This document shows positions 36,101 through 44,937 of a stretch of DNA of 64,000 nt, one piece after another; positions within the stretch are counted from its first letter, which is position 1; every line of letters begins with the position of its first letter. The translations under genes and the position numbers were made by a program. A model generated the notes under the pieces. It did not search any database and had not been told where the DNA came from. It saw only the letters and a program-made list of their open reading frames with translations. This DNA is from JAPWJZ01 sp966211335 (GTDB taxonomy: Bacteria; Pseudomonadota; Alphaproteobacteria; Micavibrionales; UBA2020): contig CBIHNF010000001.1 in the NCBI GenBank assembly GCA_966211335.1, forward strand, positions 1,240,001 to 1,304,000, in the 5' to 3' direction.

Positions 36101-37978
36101 ATGGCGGGTGACGTCTTTGGCAACGCCATGCTGCTTTCGAAACAGATGAAGCTCATCGGCGCCTTTAACCACGTGCATATCTTCTGCGACCCGAACCCTG
36201 ATATCGCCGCCAGCTTTGCAGAGCGGGCGCGCATGTTCAAGGCGCGCCTCGGCTGGGACGGCTACGACAAGTCGAAGATTTCGACGGGTGGCGGCGTGTT
36301 CGAACGCTCGGCGAAGACGATTAAAGTGTCGCCGCAAATGAAAAAGGCCTTCGAGATTGATGCCGACAGCGTGACGCCGGATGAACTTATCCGCGCCATC
36401 CTGAAAGCTCAGGTCGAACTGCTGTGGTTTGGCGGCATCGGCACCTTTATCAAGTCCTCCCGCCAGAGCAATGCCGAAGCGGATGACAAGACCAACGACA
36501 ACCTGCGCATCGACGGCCGTGAAATCCGCGCCAAGGTGGTGGGCGAGGGGGCTAACCTTGGCACCACGCAGCTCTCACGTGTCGAATACGCCCGCAATGG
36601 CGGCCGCATCAATACCGATTTTATTGATAACTCCGGCGGCGTTGACTGTTCTGACCACGAAGTCAACATCAAGATCCTGCTCAGCGATGTGATGGCGAAG
36701 GGCAAACTGACCCTCGAGCAGCGCAACAAGCTGATGAAGGACATGACCGACGAAGTCTCCGAGCTGGTGCTGAAGGACAACTATCAGCAAACGCAAAGCC
36801 TTTCGCTGCAGGAATATCTCGCGCCGGGCCACCTTGGCCTGCATGCGGATCTGATCCGCTCGCTCGAAAAATCGGGGCTTATCAAGCGGAGCCTGGAAGG
36901 CCTGCCGGATGACGAGGCGCTCAACCGCCTCTCCAAAGAGCGCGCAGGACTTACACGGCCGGAGCTCTGCATCCTGACGTCCTATGCTAAAATCGATATC
37001 TATAACGAAATCCTGAAATCGACCATCCCTGATGACCCGATGATGGAAACGCAGCTGTTTGATTACTTCCCGAAAGCGCTGCATAAGTACGCGGCGGAAA
37101 TTAAAACCCACAAGCTGCGCCGTGAAATTATCGCAACACAGATCGTGAATATCCTCGTCAACCGCATGGGCCCTGTCTTCGTGCAGTCGCGCATGTCCAA
37201 AACCGGCGCGCCGGCGGCGGAGGTGATCAAGGCGTTCATGATTGTCGTCGCGGCCTATGGCCTGCCAGAACTCTGGAAGGCGATCGAGGTGCTCGACAAC
37301 AAGGTGCCTGCACAGGTGCAGATTTCCGCGCTCAACGAAGTCTTCCAGGTCGCAAAGCGTACCATCACCTGGTACCTGCGCTTCGGCGGCAATAACCTCA
37401 ACGTCGCCGCCGAGATCGAGGACTTCAAACCCGGCATCGACCTGCTCAAGAAGTCAATCGCCACCATGGCGCCGCAGGATGTGAAGAACGGCGTGATCGA
37501 GGCGGAACAATCGCTTACCAAGGCCGGCATGCCGGAACCTCTGGCGGCGGAAATTTCCACCATCAAGCTGCTGGCGGTCGCGAGCGACATCATCAGCCTC
37601 ACCCGCAAAACCAATGGCGATATCAAGTCGATTGCTTCCGCCTACTTTAATGTCGGCGAGCGTCTTGGCCTTGACTGGCTGCGGCGTCAGGTGGCGGCAA
37701 TCTTGCCTGCCAATTCCTGGCAGGCGCGTGTCATGGGCGGGCTGACGGATGATTTCTACATCCACCAGGCGGCGCTCACCGCGGCGCTCATCGGCACCGT
37801 CAAGAAGGGCGGCAAGCTCGACAAGGCGCTGCTGGATGGCTGGTTCACGGTCAACCGCGACCGCACCGAGAAAATCATGCAACTGGTGAACGAGCTGAAA
37901 ACGCAGCCGAAGGTTGATTTGGAAATGCTTGTCCTCGTCAGCCAGCGTATCGGCCAGCTGGTGCATCAGGCGAAGTAA
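33149..37978 (+). CDS. gdhB: Large NAD-dependent glutamate dehydrogenase
   Basis: A 1609-residue member of the very large bacterial NAD-GDH class (about 180 kDa), which oxidatively deaminates glutamate to 2-oxoglutarate and so feeds amino acids into the TCA cycle. A long N-terminal regulatory region with ACT-like parts (residues 1-700) precedes the catalytic core. This holds GGIRWSDR, VPVGAKGGFVVKQ with substrate-binding lysines, DGVDPYLVVAADKGTATFS, and the dinucleotide-binding GVGDMAGDVFGN near residue 995. The length matches the family. It is a single-gene unit with its own terminator. Its presence fits amino-acid catabolism. Confidence 0.96.
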   Translation: MAKQPQKDRLIENALIASREGRKALSRENQLLHEFLGAFYQQVPADDLSGWKAEDLSRVAAAMCEMGAERKAGQLKVRVFNPEQKRDGWHIPHTVVQIVNDDMPFIIDTISSEMNTHGFNIDVLFHPILSVKRDGQKLTGVQPGRVADAALVESFVYIQLEQMLTTDACRKLEASLQSTLADVRAATNDWRKMLVKIDDVAQFGAGFAKAYDKDDLKEGQDFLSYVKNNNFTLLGYREYKFSGTGDKASSAAVTGSDLGVLKNDVKLNFGVGTASPEIEALRIARWPVMISKLVDTYSTVHRRVPMDAISVKIIDADGKFAGMHLFVGLFTSSTYSCRTSEIPMVRQKVAETVERAGFIRGTHDYKALEHILEKMPRDELFQVTSEELSGLALGILRLQVKQRVALFTHMDPMGQHMSCLIYVPRERYNTSFRQQAARILEAGLQGKVTNYFTTLDDSLLARVLFTVRVENRANNFNHAAIEAQLIDLSKEWDERLKKVLVDVYGKIKGAELVAIYGRAFTTAYHESMFIGNTVHDIRHLETMVHNDVKNDIRVEFYKLHNAAPGEFRLKVYHESVPVPLSDILPVLDNMGFRSMSEMPYEVRPQGFDTVIWIHDFQLKGAQDVDIEKVKENLEETFLQVWRGRAENDGLNKLVLRANLNWREVMMLRTYSGYMRQARLPYSLVYVEQVLSTYPHIARELVEMFKVLHDPKAAAKSAEKGRLAAEKIIEMLQQVQKLDHDRILRSFKTLIEKTLRTSYFQTDSLGQPKNLLALKLDSKNIAELPLPRPHVEIYVYSTRVEAIHLRGGEIARGGIRWSDRLEDYRTEVLSLMKSQQVKNTVIVPVGAKGGFVVKQPPQTGGREAYQNEGIECYKIFVQAMLDLTDNNVKGKIVRPKDVVCHDGVDPYLVVAADKGTATFSNIANALSVAHGFWLGDAFASGGSTGYDHKEIAITARGGWESVKRHFREMGKDIQKEPFTLVGVGDMAGDVFGNAMLLSKQMKLIGAFNHVHIFCDPNPDIAASFAERARMFKARLGWDGYDKSKISTGGGVFERSAKTIKVSPQMKKAFEIDADSVTPDELIRAILKAQVELLWFGGIGTFIKSSRQSNAEADDKTNDNLRIDGREIRAKVVGEGANLGTTQLSRVEYARNGGRINTDFIDNSGGVDCSDHEVNIKILLSDVMAKGKLTLEQRNKLMKDMTDEVSELVLKDNYQQTQSLSLQEYLAPGHLGLHADLIRSLEKSGLIKRSLEGLPDDEALNRLSKERAGLTRPELCILTSYAKIDIYNEILKSTIPDDPMMETQLFDYFPKALHKYAAEIKTHKLRREIIATQIVNILVNRMGPVFVQSRMSKTGAPAAEVIKAFMIVVAAYGLPELWKAIEVLDNKVPAQVQISALNEVFQVAKRTITWYLRFGGNNLNVAAEIEDFKPGIDLLKKSIATMAPQDVKNGVIEAEQSLTKAGMPEPLAAEISTIKLLAVASDIISLTRKTNGDIKSIASAYFNVGERLGLDWLRRQVAAILPANSWQARVMGGLTDDFYIHQAALTAALIGTVKKGGKLDKALLDGWFTVNRDRTEKIMQLVNELKTQPKVDLEMLVLVSQRIGQLVHQAK

Positions 37979-37990
37979 AGTGAGCTGTTA

Positions 37991-38023
37991 AAAAGCCCGC
38001 CGGTAAAACGGCGGGCTTTTTTT
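37991..38023. terminator. Bidirectional terminator between the GDH gene and the RND operon
   Basis: AAAAGCCCGCCG and CGGCGGGCTTTT flank a GTAAAA loop; T-tracts occur on both strands. It serves the plus-strand GDH gene and the convergent RND permease gene, whose stop codon touches the right arm. Confidence 0.92.
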
Positions 38024-41000
38024 ATTCTTCTTTTACGTACTGTTTCGCCAGCAAGCTATAGACGACGGGCACGACGAAGAGGGTGAAAAAGGTGCCTATC
38101 GTCATGCCGCCAATGATGACCCAGCCGATCTGCTGGCGGCTTTCCGCGCCCGCGCCGCCCGCCAGGGCGAGCGGCAGCGCGCCCAGGACCATGGCGCCCG
38201 TGGTCATGAGAATGGGGCGGAGGCGCAGCGCGGCGGATTTCTTGACCGCTTCCATTTTCGGCAGCCCTTCAATCTCCTGCTGCTGGTTGGCGAATTCAAC
38301 AATCAGAATGCCGTGCTTGGTGATCAGGCCGATAAGGGTGACAAGGCCGATTTCGGAATAGATATTCAGCGTGCCGCCCGTCAGGTACAGCGCCAGCAAG
38401 GCGCCTGCGATGGACAGCGGCACCGACAGCATGATGATGAAGGGCGTGACAAAGCTTTCAAACTGCGCCGAAAGTACGAGGAAGATAAAGGCGAGGGCGA
38501 GAGCGAAGGTCGTCGCAATGCTGGAGCTGGAGCTTAAAAATTCACGCGATTCACCGTTGTAGTCGATGATGAAACCGGGCGGCAAAACTGCATGCGCACG
38601 GTCAACGACATGCTGCAGCACCTCGCCCAGTGAATAGCCGGGCGCAACGCTTGCCGAAAGTTCCGCCGCGCGCAGCTGGTTGAAGTGGTTAAGGGCGGTG
38701 GGCGCGACAGTCTCCGTCACATCCAGCAGGTTGTTCAATTTCACCATGTCGCCCTTGTTGGTGCGCACGTAAATATCCGTCAGGTCCTGCGGCTTGGTGC
38801 GTTCGGCGTCCGTCATTTGTACGATAACATCATATTGCTCGCCGCGGTCTTTGTAGCGCGTGACCTGACGGCCGCCGAGCATGGTTTCGAGCGTGCGGCC
38901 GACAACGTCAACATCCGCATCTACCGCCGCGGTCTTGTCGCGGTCAAGGTGGACGGTCAGCTGCGGCTTGTTCATTTTAAGGTCGGTATCAACGTTGGCG
39001 ATACCGGGATAATCCGCAAGGTCTTGAACAAGCTTCTGCATCACGGGATCAAGCTCGGCATAGGTGCCGCTGGTGAGAATATCCACCTGAATGGGCTTCG
39101 AGCGCGCGCTGGCGCCAAGCGACGGGGGGTTGATGGGGAAGGCGGAAACGCCGGCGGTGGCCGCGACGATTTTGGGGGCGAGTTCCTTGACGATATCCTG
39201 CTGCTTGCGCTTCCGGTTTTCCCAAGGCGTCATACGGCCGAAGGCGATGCCCTGGCTGACGGTGGGGGAGCCGGCGACGACGAAGGTTTTGTCGACCTCG
39301 GGATATTGCTTGAAGATCGGCTCCAGCGCGCGCATCCATTTTTCGGTATAGCCGATGGTCGAGCCTTCGGGTGCGGTGACGTTGACGACGATATTGCCGC
39401 GGTCTTCGATGGGGGCGAGCTCCGATTTCAGCTGCGTCAGCAGCAGGATGTTTGCCGCCGCAACCGCTAGGCCGATAACGATAATGCCCAGGCGCCAGCC
39501 AAGGGCAAGCCCCAGCAGCCGCTGATAGCCGGCGGATATCTTGTCAAAAAATGCCTCGATGATGTTGAAGAGGCGGCCGTGCGAGGTTTCATGCTTCAAA
39601 ATGCGCGAGGCCAGCATAGGCGTGAGCGTGAGGGCGATAAAGCCTGAAATCAAAACTGCGCCGGCAAGGGTGAGCGCAAATTCAACAAACAGCTTGCCGG
39701 TCTTGCCTTGCGTAAACGCCATTGGCGCATAGACGGCGGCAAGGGTGATTGTCATGGCGATCACCGCAAAGCCGATCTCCGTGCCGCCTTGTATTGCGGC
39801 GGCGCGCGGTTTCTTGCCTTCCTCGATATGGCGGAAGATGTTTTCCAGGACGACGATGGCATCGTCAACGACGAGGCCGATGGCGAGGACGAAAGCGAGC
39901 AGCGTCAGAGTATTGATCGTGTAATTGAGGATGTACATGATAAAGAACACGCCGATCATCGAAATGGGGATTGTCAGCAAAGGGATCAGCGTCGAGCGCA
40001 CCGAGCGCAGGAAGAAGAAGATAACCAGTAGGACAAGGACGATCGCTTCGAAGATTGTTTCATACACCGCCTTGATGGAACGGTCGATAAAGACGGAGGT
40101 ATCGTTGGCAATGGAAATCTTCATGCCCTCCGGCAGGCTGCGGGTGATATCCGGCAGCATTTTCTGGATGGCTTTGGAAACCTCAAGAGGGTTGGCAGTC
40201 GACTGCTTGATGATGCCGAGGGCCACGGCGTTTTCACCGTTGAAGCGCACAACGCGGCGCTCGTCTTCCGGCGCGACCTGCGCAAAGCCGACGTCATGCA
40301 GGCGCAGGAAGGTTGCACCATCGCGCTTTAAAATCAGGTTGTCGAACTGTTCGGGGGTGCGCAGGTCGGTTTCCGAGAGGACGGTAAATTCGCGCTGGTT
40401 ACTTTCAATGCGGCCCGCGGGAATTTCAACGTTCTGGCTGCGAAGGGCGGTTTCAATATCGGCGGGCGTCAGCTTGGCAGCGGCAAGTTTCTGCGGGTCA
40501 AGCCAGACGCGCATCGACTGGCGGCGTTCACCGAGAATAACTGCCTGCGCCACGCCGTTGACGTTTTGCAGCCGGTCTTTCACGTAGCGGTCAGCGTAAT
40601 CGGTAATTTCCATCGCGGAAGCGCGGTCGCTGGTGAAGGCGAGGTAGATGATAGGCTGGGCGTCAGCCTCGACCTTCGCAATCACGGGGTCGTCGACTTC
40701 ATCGGGCAGGCTTTTGCGCACGCGGGCCGCGCGGTCGCGCACATCGTTCGCGGCGTCATCGGAATCGCGGGAAATTTTAAAGCGGAGCGTAATCTGGCTT
40801 TGCTCTTGGCGGCTGATAGAGGACATGACCTCGATCCCCTCGATCCCGGCGAGGGATTCTTCGAGGATTTTTGTCACCTGCGTTTCCATGATCTCGGCGC
40901 TGGCACCAAGATAGGTCGTGGAAATGGTGACGACGGGCTCGTCGATGTTCGGGTATTCGCGGATGGCAAGGCGCGTCATGGCGACGAGACCGAGCAGGAT

Positions 41001-41063
41001 AAGGAAGAGGTTCAGGACAGTCGCGAAAACGGGACGGCGGACGGAAAGTTCGGGAAGAAACAT
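38022..41063 (-). CDS. RND efflux pump inner-membrane permease (HAE1 type)
   Basis: The proton-driven transporter of a tripartite drug or solute exporter. The 1013-residue product has the 12-helix RND layout: an N-terminal helix, a porter domain starting at NIDEPVVTISTTYLGAS, helices 2-6 including VDDAIVVLENIFRHIEEG with the paired aspartates near residue 405 used for proton relay, then a second porter domain and helices 7-12 (GLITKHGILIVEFANQQ). The adaptor gene lies one base upstream, so the two form one operon. No outer-membrane factor gene is adjacent; it must use a channel encoded elsewhere. The substrate cannot be told. Confidence 0.95.
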   Translation of the reverse strand: MFLPELSVRRPVFATVLNLFLILLGLVAMTRLAIREYPNIDEPVVTISTTYLGASAEIMETQVTKILEESLAGIEGIEVMSSISRQEQSQITLRFKISRDSDDAANDVRDRAARVRKSLPDEVDDPVIAKVEADAQPIIYLAFTSDRASAMEITDYADRYVKDRLQNVNGVAQAVILGERRQSMRVWLDPQKLAAAKLTPADIETALRSQNVEIPAGRIESNQREFTVLSETDLRTPEQFDNLILKRDGATFLRLHDVGFAQVAPEDERRVVRFNGENAVALGIIKQSTANPLEVSKAIQKMLPDITRSLPEGMKISIANDTSVFIDRSIKAVYETIFEAIVLVLLVIFFFLRSVRSTLIPLLTIPISMIGVFFIMYILNYTINTLTLLAFVLAIGLVVDDAIVVLENIFRHIEEGKKPRAAAIQGGTEIGFAVIAMTITLAAVYAPMAFTQGKTGKLFVEFALTLAGAVLISGFIALTLTPMLASRILKHETSHGRLFNIIEAFFDKISAGYQRLLGLALGWRLGIIVIGLAVAAANILLLTQLKSELAPIEDRGNIVVNVTAPEGSTIGYTEKWMRALEPIFKQYPEVDKTFVVAGSPTVSQGIAFGRMTPWENRKRKQQDIVKELAPKIVAATAGVSAFPINPPSLGASARSKPIQVDILTSGTYAELDPVMQKLVQDLADYPGIANVDTDLKMNKPQLTVHLDRDKTAAVDADVDVVGRTLETMLGGRQVTRYKDRGEQYDVIVQMTDAERTKPQDLTDIYVRTNKGDMVKLNNLLDVTETVAPTALNHFNQLRAAELSASVAPGYSLGEVLQHVVDRAHAVLPPGFIIDYNGESREFLSSSSSIATTFALALAFIFLVLSAQFESFVTPFIIMLSVPLSIAGALLALYLTGGTLNIYSEIGLVTLIGLITKHGILIVEFANQQQEIEGLPKMEAVKKSAALRLRPILMTTGAMVLGALPLALAGGAGAESRQQIGWVIIGGMTIGTFFTLFVVPVVYSLLAKQYVKEE

Positions 41064-41064
41064 G

Positions 41065-42216
41065 TTATTTCCCCGCCGGCGCGTTGCTGTCGGCAGGTGC
41101 CGCGGTTTTCGGCGCTGGTGTTGCCGTTGGGTCTACCTGCGGCTCTACATCGGCGGGAATGTCCTTGGTCTTGGCGACTTCCTTGACCGGCGCGCCGTCT
41201 TTCAGCTTCAAAAGACCTGCGGTAATGACGCGATCGCCGGCTTTGACGCCGTCGGTTGCTTCGACAAAGCCTGTCTGACGGATACCAAGGCTGATTTTGC
41301 GGTAGCTGGCCTTGCCATTGTCATACAGAAAGACATAGCTGTCATCGCCCTGCGGCACGATGGCTTCTTCCGGCACCATAACGACATTGTCTCGCGCAGT
41401 GGTCACAACATCGATGCGCGCATACATGCCGGGGCGCAGACGCATATCCGGGTTCGGAATATTCGCCTTTACCGTGAAGTTCCGGTTCTCCACATTGATG
41501 CGGGGGTCGATGGCGTAAATCGTGCCCTTGAATTTCTCGCCGGGGAACGCATCCACGCTAAAGGTAATTTCCTGATCCGGATGAATGGCTGCATAATTTT
41601 TCTCTGGCACGGAGAATTCAATTTTCAACGGATTGAGGGAAACGACGGAGGTGAGCATCTTGCCCACTTCCGCATAATCGCCCGGGCTGAAGTCGCGCAG
41701 ACCTGCGATGCCGTCAAAGGGCGCCTTGATGCTGGTTTTTTCCAGCTGGATGCGCGCGTTATCGGCCGCGGCTTGCGCCGACTGCATATCGGCGCGGGAA
41801 GTATCCCACTGCTGCGTCGCGATGAAGCCCGTTTTCTTCAGCTTGTCTTCACGCTGGAAAATCGCGCTGGCGACGCCAAGGGCGGCATTGGCCTTGGCAA
41901 GTTCTGTCTCGATAAGGCTGGAATCCATTTTCACCAGTACATCGCCGGCTTTTACAGCTTGGCCTTCCGAAAACTGGATGGAGTCAATTTGGCCCGCGAT
42001 TTCGGGATGGATCTCTGCTGACTCGCCAGCCAGGAGGGAGCCGACAGCGGAGATGGAGCTCATGACGCGCCGCGTCTCTAGCGTGACGACTTCAACGGCC
42101 TGCGGGCCCTTCGGCGGTTGTGTCACGTCCGTCTTGTGCTTATGCCAGAAGTAGGCGCCACCGCCGACGGCGAGCAGCGCGACAAGGGCAAGGGCGAGGA
42201 TGGCGGGGCGTTTCAT
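41065..42216 (-). CDS. RND efflux periplasmic adaptor (membrane fusion protein)
   Basis: A 383-residue protein with an N-terminal membrane anchor (residues 4-22), a first lipoyl half (GQIDSIQFSEGQAVKAGDVLVKMD), an alpha-hairpin, a second lipoyl half (IKAPFDGIAGLRDFSPGDYA), beta-barrel and membrane-proximal domains. The C-terminal tail is rich in Ala, Pro and Thr. The start at 42216 gives a proper anchor; GGAG lies upstream. It links the permease to an outer-membrane channel. Upstream at 42291-42319 are overlapping inverted repeats that could be an operator. Confidence 0.94.
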   Translation of the reverse strand: MKRPAILALALVALLAVGGGAYFWHKHKTDVTQPPKGPQAVEVVTLETRRVMSSISAVGSLLAGESAEIHPEIAGQIDSIQFSEGQAVKAGDVLVKMDSSLIETELAKANAALGVASAIFQREDKLKKTGFIATQQWDTSRADMQSAQAAADNARIQLEKTSIKAPFDGIAGLRDFSPGDYAEVGKMLTSVVSLNPLKIEFSVPEKNYAAIHPDQEITFSVDAFPGEKFKGTIYAIDPRINVENRNFTVKANIPNPDMRLRPGMYARIDVVTTARDNVVMVPEEAIVPQGDDSYVFLYDNGKASYRKISLGIRQTGFVEATDGVKAGDRVITAGLLKLKDGAPVKEVAKTKDIPADVEPQVDPTATPAPKTAAPADSNAPAGK

Positions 42217-42290
42217 TTTAAGGTCTCCGGTCGAAAATTCGGAAGTCATGTTTTCACGAAAAAGCTAGCATGAACCTGCGGTCGATACGA

Positions 42291-42319
42291 ATATTTTCAT
42301 ATCTGTAAATATGGATATG
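42291..42319. promoter_or_regulatory. Overlapping inverted repeats upstream of the RND operon
   Basis: CATATC (42298-42303) and GATATG (42314-42319) form one inverted pair; ATATTT (42291-42296) and AAATAT (42307-42312) form another. The site is AT-rich and about 75 bases upstream of the adaptor start, a usual place for a local repressor or activator, but no regulator gene is adjacent. Confidence 0.35.
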
Positions 42320-42480
42320 GGAATGGCTTTCGCCGCCATGGCCGCATTGCCCCCTGCAAATATCGCGCCTAGTATGTGACTGGTAAAAAGTTCCTTTCAT
42401 ACATGCGTTTTATTTTTTAGAAAGTTCATCGCTTGGCTCCCGTCAAACCCACGCTCAACATCGTCAAAGGACAACCCCCC

Positions 42481-43287
42481 ATGGATTCCGGCATCGCCAA
42501 AAAACTCGTACTGCTCGTCGTTATTCTGCTGATCGGCGCTTACTTCTTCGCCTCCACCGTCATCGTGGTTGATGCAGGCCATACAGGCGTCAAGAAAACC
42601 CTCGGCAAGGTTGCGGAGGAGGCTTATCCGCCTGGCCTCTATATCGTCGTGCCAATGATTTCGAGCATTACCCAAATCGACAACCGCGTGCAGAAATATG
42701 AATCCGATACCGCCGTTTACACCAAGGACGTGCAGCAGGCGGATGTGAAATACGCCATCAACTACGCGCTCGATCCGTCATCCACCGTCAAGATTTACAC
42801 GACCGTCGGGTCAGAATGGGCGAACAAGCTTATCCCGCAGGTCATCACGTCCTCGATGAAGAACGTGATCGGCCAGTGGGCAGCAATGGATTTGATTTCC
42901 AACCGCCTGAAAGCCCAGCTGGATATCGAGACGATGATTTCGGAGAACCTGAAGGAACACGGCATCACCGTGACGGGCTTCTCCCTCACCAACATCGATT
43001 TCCAGACCCAGTTCGAACAGGCGGTGGAAGCGAAGGTCGTCGCGGTGCAGAGCGCCGAGATGGCCAAGAACCAGACCGTGCAGATTGAGGAGCAGGCAAA
43101 GCAGCGCGTCATTTCCGCCAAGGCAGATGCCGAGGCGATGATGATCAAGACCGACGCGCTGACGAAGAACCAGTCGCTGATCATGTATGAAGCGGTTCAG
43201 AAGTGGAACGGCGAACTGCCGAAAATCATTACCTCCGGCGGTGGCAGCCTGCTGAACATTCCGGAAGGCCTGCTGAAAGAGAAGTAA
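42481..43287 (+). CDS. Prohibitin-like SPFH domain protein
   Basis: A 268-residue protein with one N-terminal membrane segment (residues 8-27) followed by an SPFH/band-7 domain (VVDAGHTGVKKTLGKV, PPGLYIVVPMISSI). A long helical region follows (FEQAVEAKVVAVQSAEMAKNQTVQIEEQA), as in prohibitins, which form large membrane ring assemblies and modulate FtsH-type proteases. The start at 42481 has AAAGGA upstream; the 16 extra codons open upstream begin with TTG and lack a site. It is divergent from the RND operon. The convergent hypothetical gene ends 16 bases after its stop. Confidence 0.9.
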   Translation: MDSGIAKKLVLLVVILLIGAYFFASTVIVVDAGHTGVKKTLGKVAEEAYPPGLYIVVPMISSITQIDNRVQKYESDTAVYTKDVQQADVKYAINYALDPSSTVKIYTTVGSEWANKLIPQVITSSMKNVIGQWAAMDLISNRLKAQLDIETMISENLKEHGITVTGFSLTNIDFQTQFEQAVEAKVVAVQSAEMAKNQTVQIEEQAKQRVISAKADAEAMMIKTDALTKNQSLIMYEAVQKWNGELPKIITSGGGSLLNIPEGLLKEK

Positions 43288-43303
43288 TCAGCGTTTCTTC
43301 AAG

Positions 43304-44137
43304 TCAATTGCTATTGGCGGCCGTTGCAAAAACAGGGGCCGCCAATTTCTTTTGCGCGGCAAGCCGTTCTTCCACTTTATCAAAGATGTCCTGCGGCAGC
43401 GCCTGCTGCAGCGCGACGAGGCGGTCGATGATTTCCGCCTCCGTCTGCCGCGCGGTATCGAAGGCGGGGCGCAGTTTCATGTCCTGGAGAGCCGATGTAT
43501 TGTTGGTGCTGAGACCAACCGTCGCGACGTCAACCGTATTACCCTGCTTGTCGTGCACCAGCTTCAGTCCGGGCTCGGAAAATTCATAGGCTTTGAGACC
43601 GGCGTCATACTTACCGCTTTCCAGCACCTCGACCCGCGCGGTCTCGGCCTCGACGGATTTGATAATCCGGCGCACGGTGTCGGACGTAGATTCCTGGCTT
43701 GCCTGCTGGAAAGCACCAGCGATATTCATGATGCGCACCTGTGCCTGATGCAACCGGCATAAATCAGCGCGCGTGCCCCGCACCAGCTGGCTGGCGAAAT
43801 TGCGTTCGGTGATGATTTCTTTGCGTGTGCGCAAGGACTGGGAAAACTCCAAAGCGAACATGCCGACGCCCGCGACGGCAAGCCCCGCCGCAACCCATGC
43901 CATCGCATCCATTGAAACAATCGCGATGGCAGAAGCCCAGAGGAGGCGGGTGCCGAAGGAGCGCGACGTATCGATCATCGTCGAGCCGAAAGCGGTCTCC
44001 GTCGTTTCGGGCATGTTTTTGCGGGGGCTGGTGAACAGCGACCAGAAGGTGGTGGGGTCGCTGCGGTAGTTGCCTTCCGTCAGGACCTGCTGGAACTTGT
44101 CGTAGGCATCGCGGATTTTCTCGAGCAAAGCCGGCAC
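43304..44137 (-). CDS. Membrane protein of unknown function
   Basis: A 277-residue product that I do not recognise. It has a hydrophobic hairpin at about residues 64-97 (two membrane segments) flanked by helical soluble parts; the C-terminal half has long helices with heptad-like character (ETARVEVLESG, AEIIDRLVALQQALPQDIFDKVEERL). The only start giving full length is GTG at 44137 with no good ribosome site; an internal ATG at 44014 would remove 41 residues and keep the hairpin. It is convergent with the prohibitin-like gene. Codon use is like its neighbours. Confidence 0.62.
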   Translation of the reverse strand: MPALLEKIRDAYDKFQQVLTEGNYRSDPTTFWSLFTSPRKNMPETTETAFGSTMIDTSRSFGTRLLWASAIAIVSMDAMAWVAAGLAVAGVGMFALEFSQSLRTRKEIITERNFASQLVRGTRADLCRLHQAQVRIMNIAGAFQQASQESTSDTVRRIIKSVEAETARVEVLESGKYDAGLKAYEFSEPGLKLVHDKQGNTVDVATVGLSTNNTSALQDMKLRPAFDTARQTEAEIIDRLVALQQALPQDIFDKVEERLAAQKKLAAPVFATAANSN

Positions 44138-44223
44138 CGGAAATTGTGAAAGGGTAAGGCCACTTTAGCCGATTTTACCGAAATCGGCAAGTTTATGACA
44201 ATCTTTTGGAATCCCAGCCTTAT

Positions 44224-44937
44224 TTAGCGGCTTTCCGCCGCATGGAGAAAGTTTCCGGTCAGGAGAAAGCTGCGTGTCTGGCGAATAACGGATGCATTCT
44301 CCGGCATGAATGTGTGCGTGACGGGCAAAATCAGCCGGTCTTTCATGCCGGCCAGCGCAGTGCTCTTCACAGAAACCTTGCCGTCGTCGGCACCCGGAAT
44401 AATTGCGGAGGAGGCTGGGTCGATGCTGCGCGTGCCGGCGATAACGCCGAGGTCGTAATCAACAGGCCCGAAGGCCGCGCCAGCGTTCCATGTCGTCGTT
44501 AGTTCCTGTCCCGCCGCGCCGCCAAAGCGCTTATACAGTTTTGCGTCTTTCAGCAGGTCAGCGACCTCGCTGCCGTGGTTTGGCGTGCCTAACAGGACCA
44601 TCCGCCCCATATGCTGCGGCGGGTAGGCTGTGACATAGGCGCGTGCGATAAGGCCGCCCATCGAATGACCGACGAAACTGACAGGCTTGTTTTTATCTTT
44701 CACGAAACTGTCAATCTGCGGCCAGATCAGTTCGACAAGATTGCGAATGTCATAGGAGCGGGAGGGATAATCGAGGTTCAGCACAATAAAGCCGTGTGCT
44801 GTAAAATCCCGCTGCATTCTCGCCATGATATGCGGTGACCGGCTATGCCCGTGAAGGAGTATGACATAGCCATGATCAGCAGCGAGGGCTGGCGTAGCCA
44901 GTAGCATCAGGGAAAATAAGAAGGCGATAAGTTTCAA
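44224..44937 (-). CDS. Exported alpha/beta hydrolase, lipase-like
   Basis: A 237-residue protein with a signal peptide (residues 1-19, ending ALAAD). The lipase-type oxyanion motif LLHGHSRSP is present, the nucleophile Ser lies in FVGHSMGGLIAR, an Asp in PGADDGKVS, and a His in PVTHTFM, giving a full triad. This matches small PGAP1/esterase-like lipases acting on acyl esters in the periplasm or outside. The start is TTG at 44937, which overlaps the stop of the Rieske gene by four bases (TTGA); the next ATG would destroy the signal peptide, so TTG is favoured. Coupling to an oxygenase gene is unusual. Confidence 0.85.
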   Translation of the reverse strand: MKLIAFLFSLMLLATPALAADHGYVILLHGHSRSPHIMARMQRDFTAHGFIVLNLDYPSRSYDIRNLVELIWPQIDSFVKDKNKPVSFVGHSMGGLIARAYVTAYPPQHMGRMVLLGTPNHGSEVADLLKDAKLYKRFGGAAGQELTTTWNAGAAFGPVDYDLGVIAGTRSIDPASSAIIPGADDGKVSVKSTALAGMKDRLILPVTHTFMPENASVIRQTRSFLLTGNFLHAAESR

